Shown here in pieces: positions 6,816-6,830 of a stretch of 6,830 nucleotides of DNA. Numbering within the stretch: position 1 is the stretch's first letter; every line of letters begins with the position of its first letter. The notes beneath the pieces are model-generated. The model was not told the DNA's origin. It saw only the letters and a program-made list of their open reading frames with translations, and did no database searches. The stretch comes from Alphaproteobacteria bacterium (lineage in GTDB: Bacteria > Pseudomonadota > Alphaproteobacteria > DAOWDM01): assembly GCA_030639035.1 (NCBI GenBank), contig DAOWDM010000141.1:1-6830 (forward strand), written 5' to 3'. The position numbers and the translations under genes are program-made.

Positions 6816-6830
6816 CCTTGATGAGGACGA

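Noticed and set aside
6818..6830. TTGATGAGGACGA resembling the hammerhead ribozyme core CUGAUGA...GAAA
   Set aside because: The first core base is wrong, there is no room for stem II, and GAAA is not seen before the edge.

Overview
The window is AT-rich, gene-dense bacterial DNA. All confident genes lie on the + strand. The first three form a tight cluster for sugar-nucleotide precursors; the fourth is a separate hybrid sensor kinase. The AlgC-type mutase, the eukaryote-like PGM1-type phosphoglucomutase and a PAS/HDFNN hybrid kinase together suggest a Gram-negative proteobacterium, perhaps a low-GC member of the Desulfovibrionales or a relative. That placement is inference and is weak. No RNA genes, insertion sequences or CRISPR arrays are visible.

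Positions 1-4181 hold a probable operon. It contains the 3' part of a UDP-glucose 6-dehydrogenase gene (ugd, cut by the left edge), a phosphoglucomutase of the PGM1 type (pgm), and an AlgC-type phosphomannomutase/phosphoglucomutase. The gaps are 41 and 16 bp, and both downstream genes have ribosome-binding sites. The mutases convert glucose-6-P and mannose-6-P to their 1-phosphates. With a UTP-glucose-1-P uridylyltransferase, which is not in the window, Ugd would yield UDP-glucuronate; the mannose branch would feed GDP-mannose. This is a typical supply module for capsule, exopolysaccharide or LPS.

Positions 4182-4431 are a 250-bp intergenic region. It has a 19-codon ORF with a good Shine-Dalgarno site, a hairpin overlapping that ORF that looks like the operon terminator, an 8-bp perfect dyad, and two candidate promoters for the next gene.

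Positions 4432-6657 encode a 741-residue membrane-anchored hybrid histidine kinase: two TM segments, two PAS domains, an HDFNN-type kinase core and a C-terminal receiver. No DNA-binding partner is in the window. All expected catalytic residues are present, so it should be functional.

Positions 6658-6830 have no confident gene. They contain a GC-rich inverted repeat near the right edge and short reading frames open to the edge on both strands, neither recognisable.

I found no convincing new system. The best candidates for a second look are the 4182-4431 intergenic region and the cysteine-rich sensory part of the kinase.
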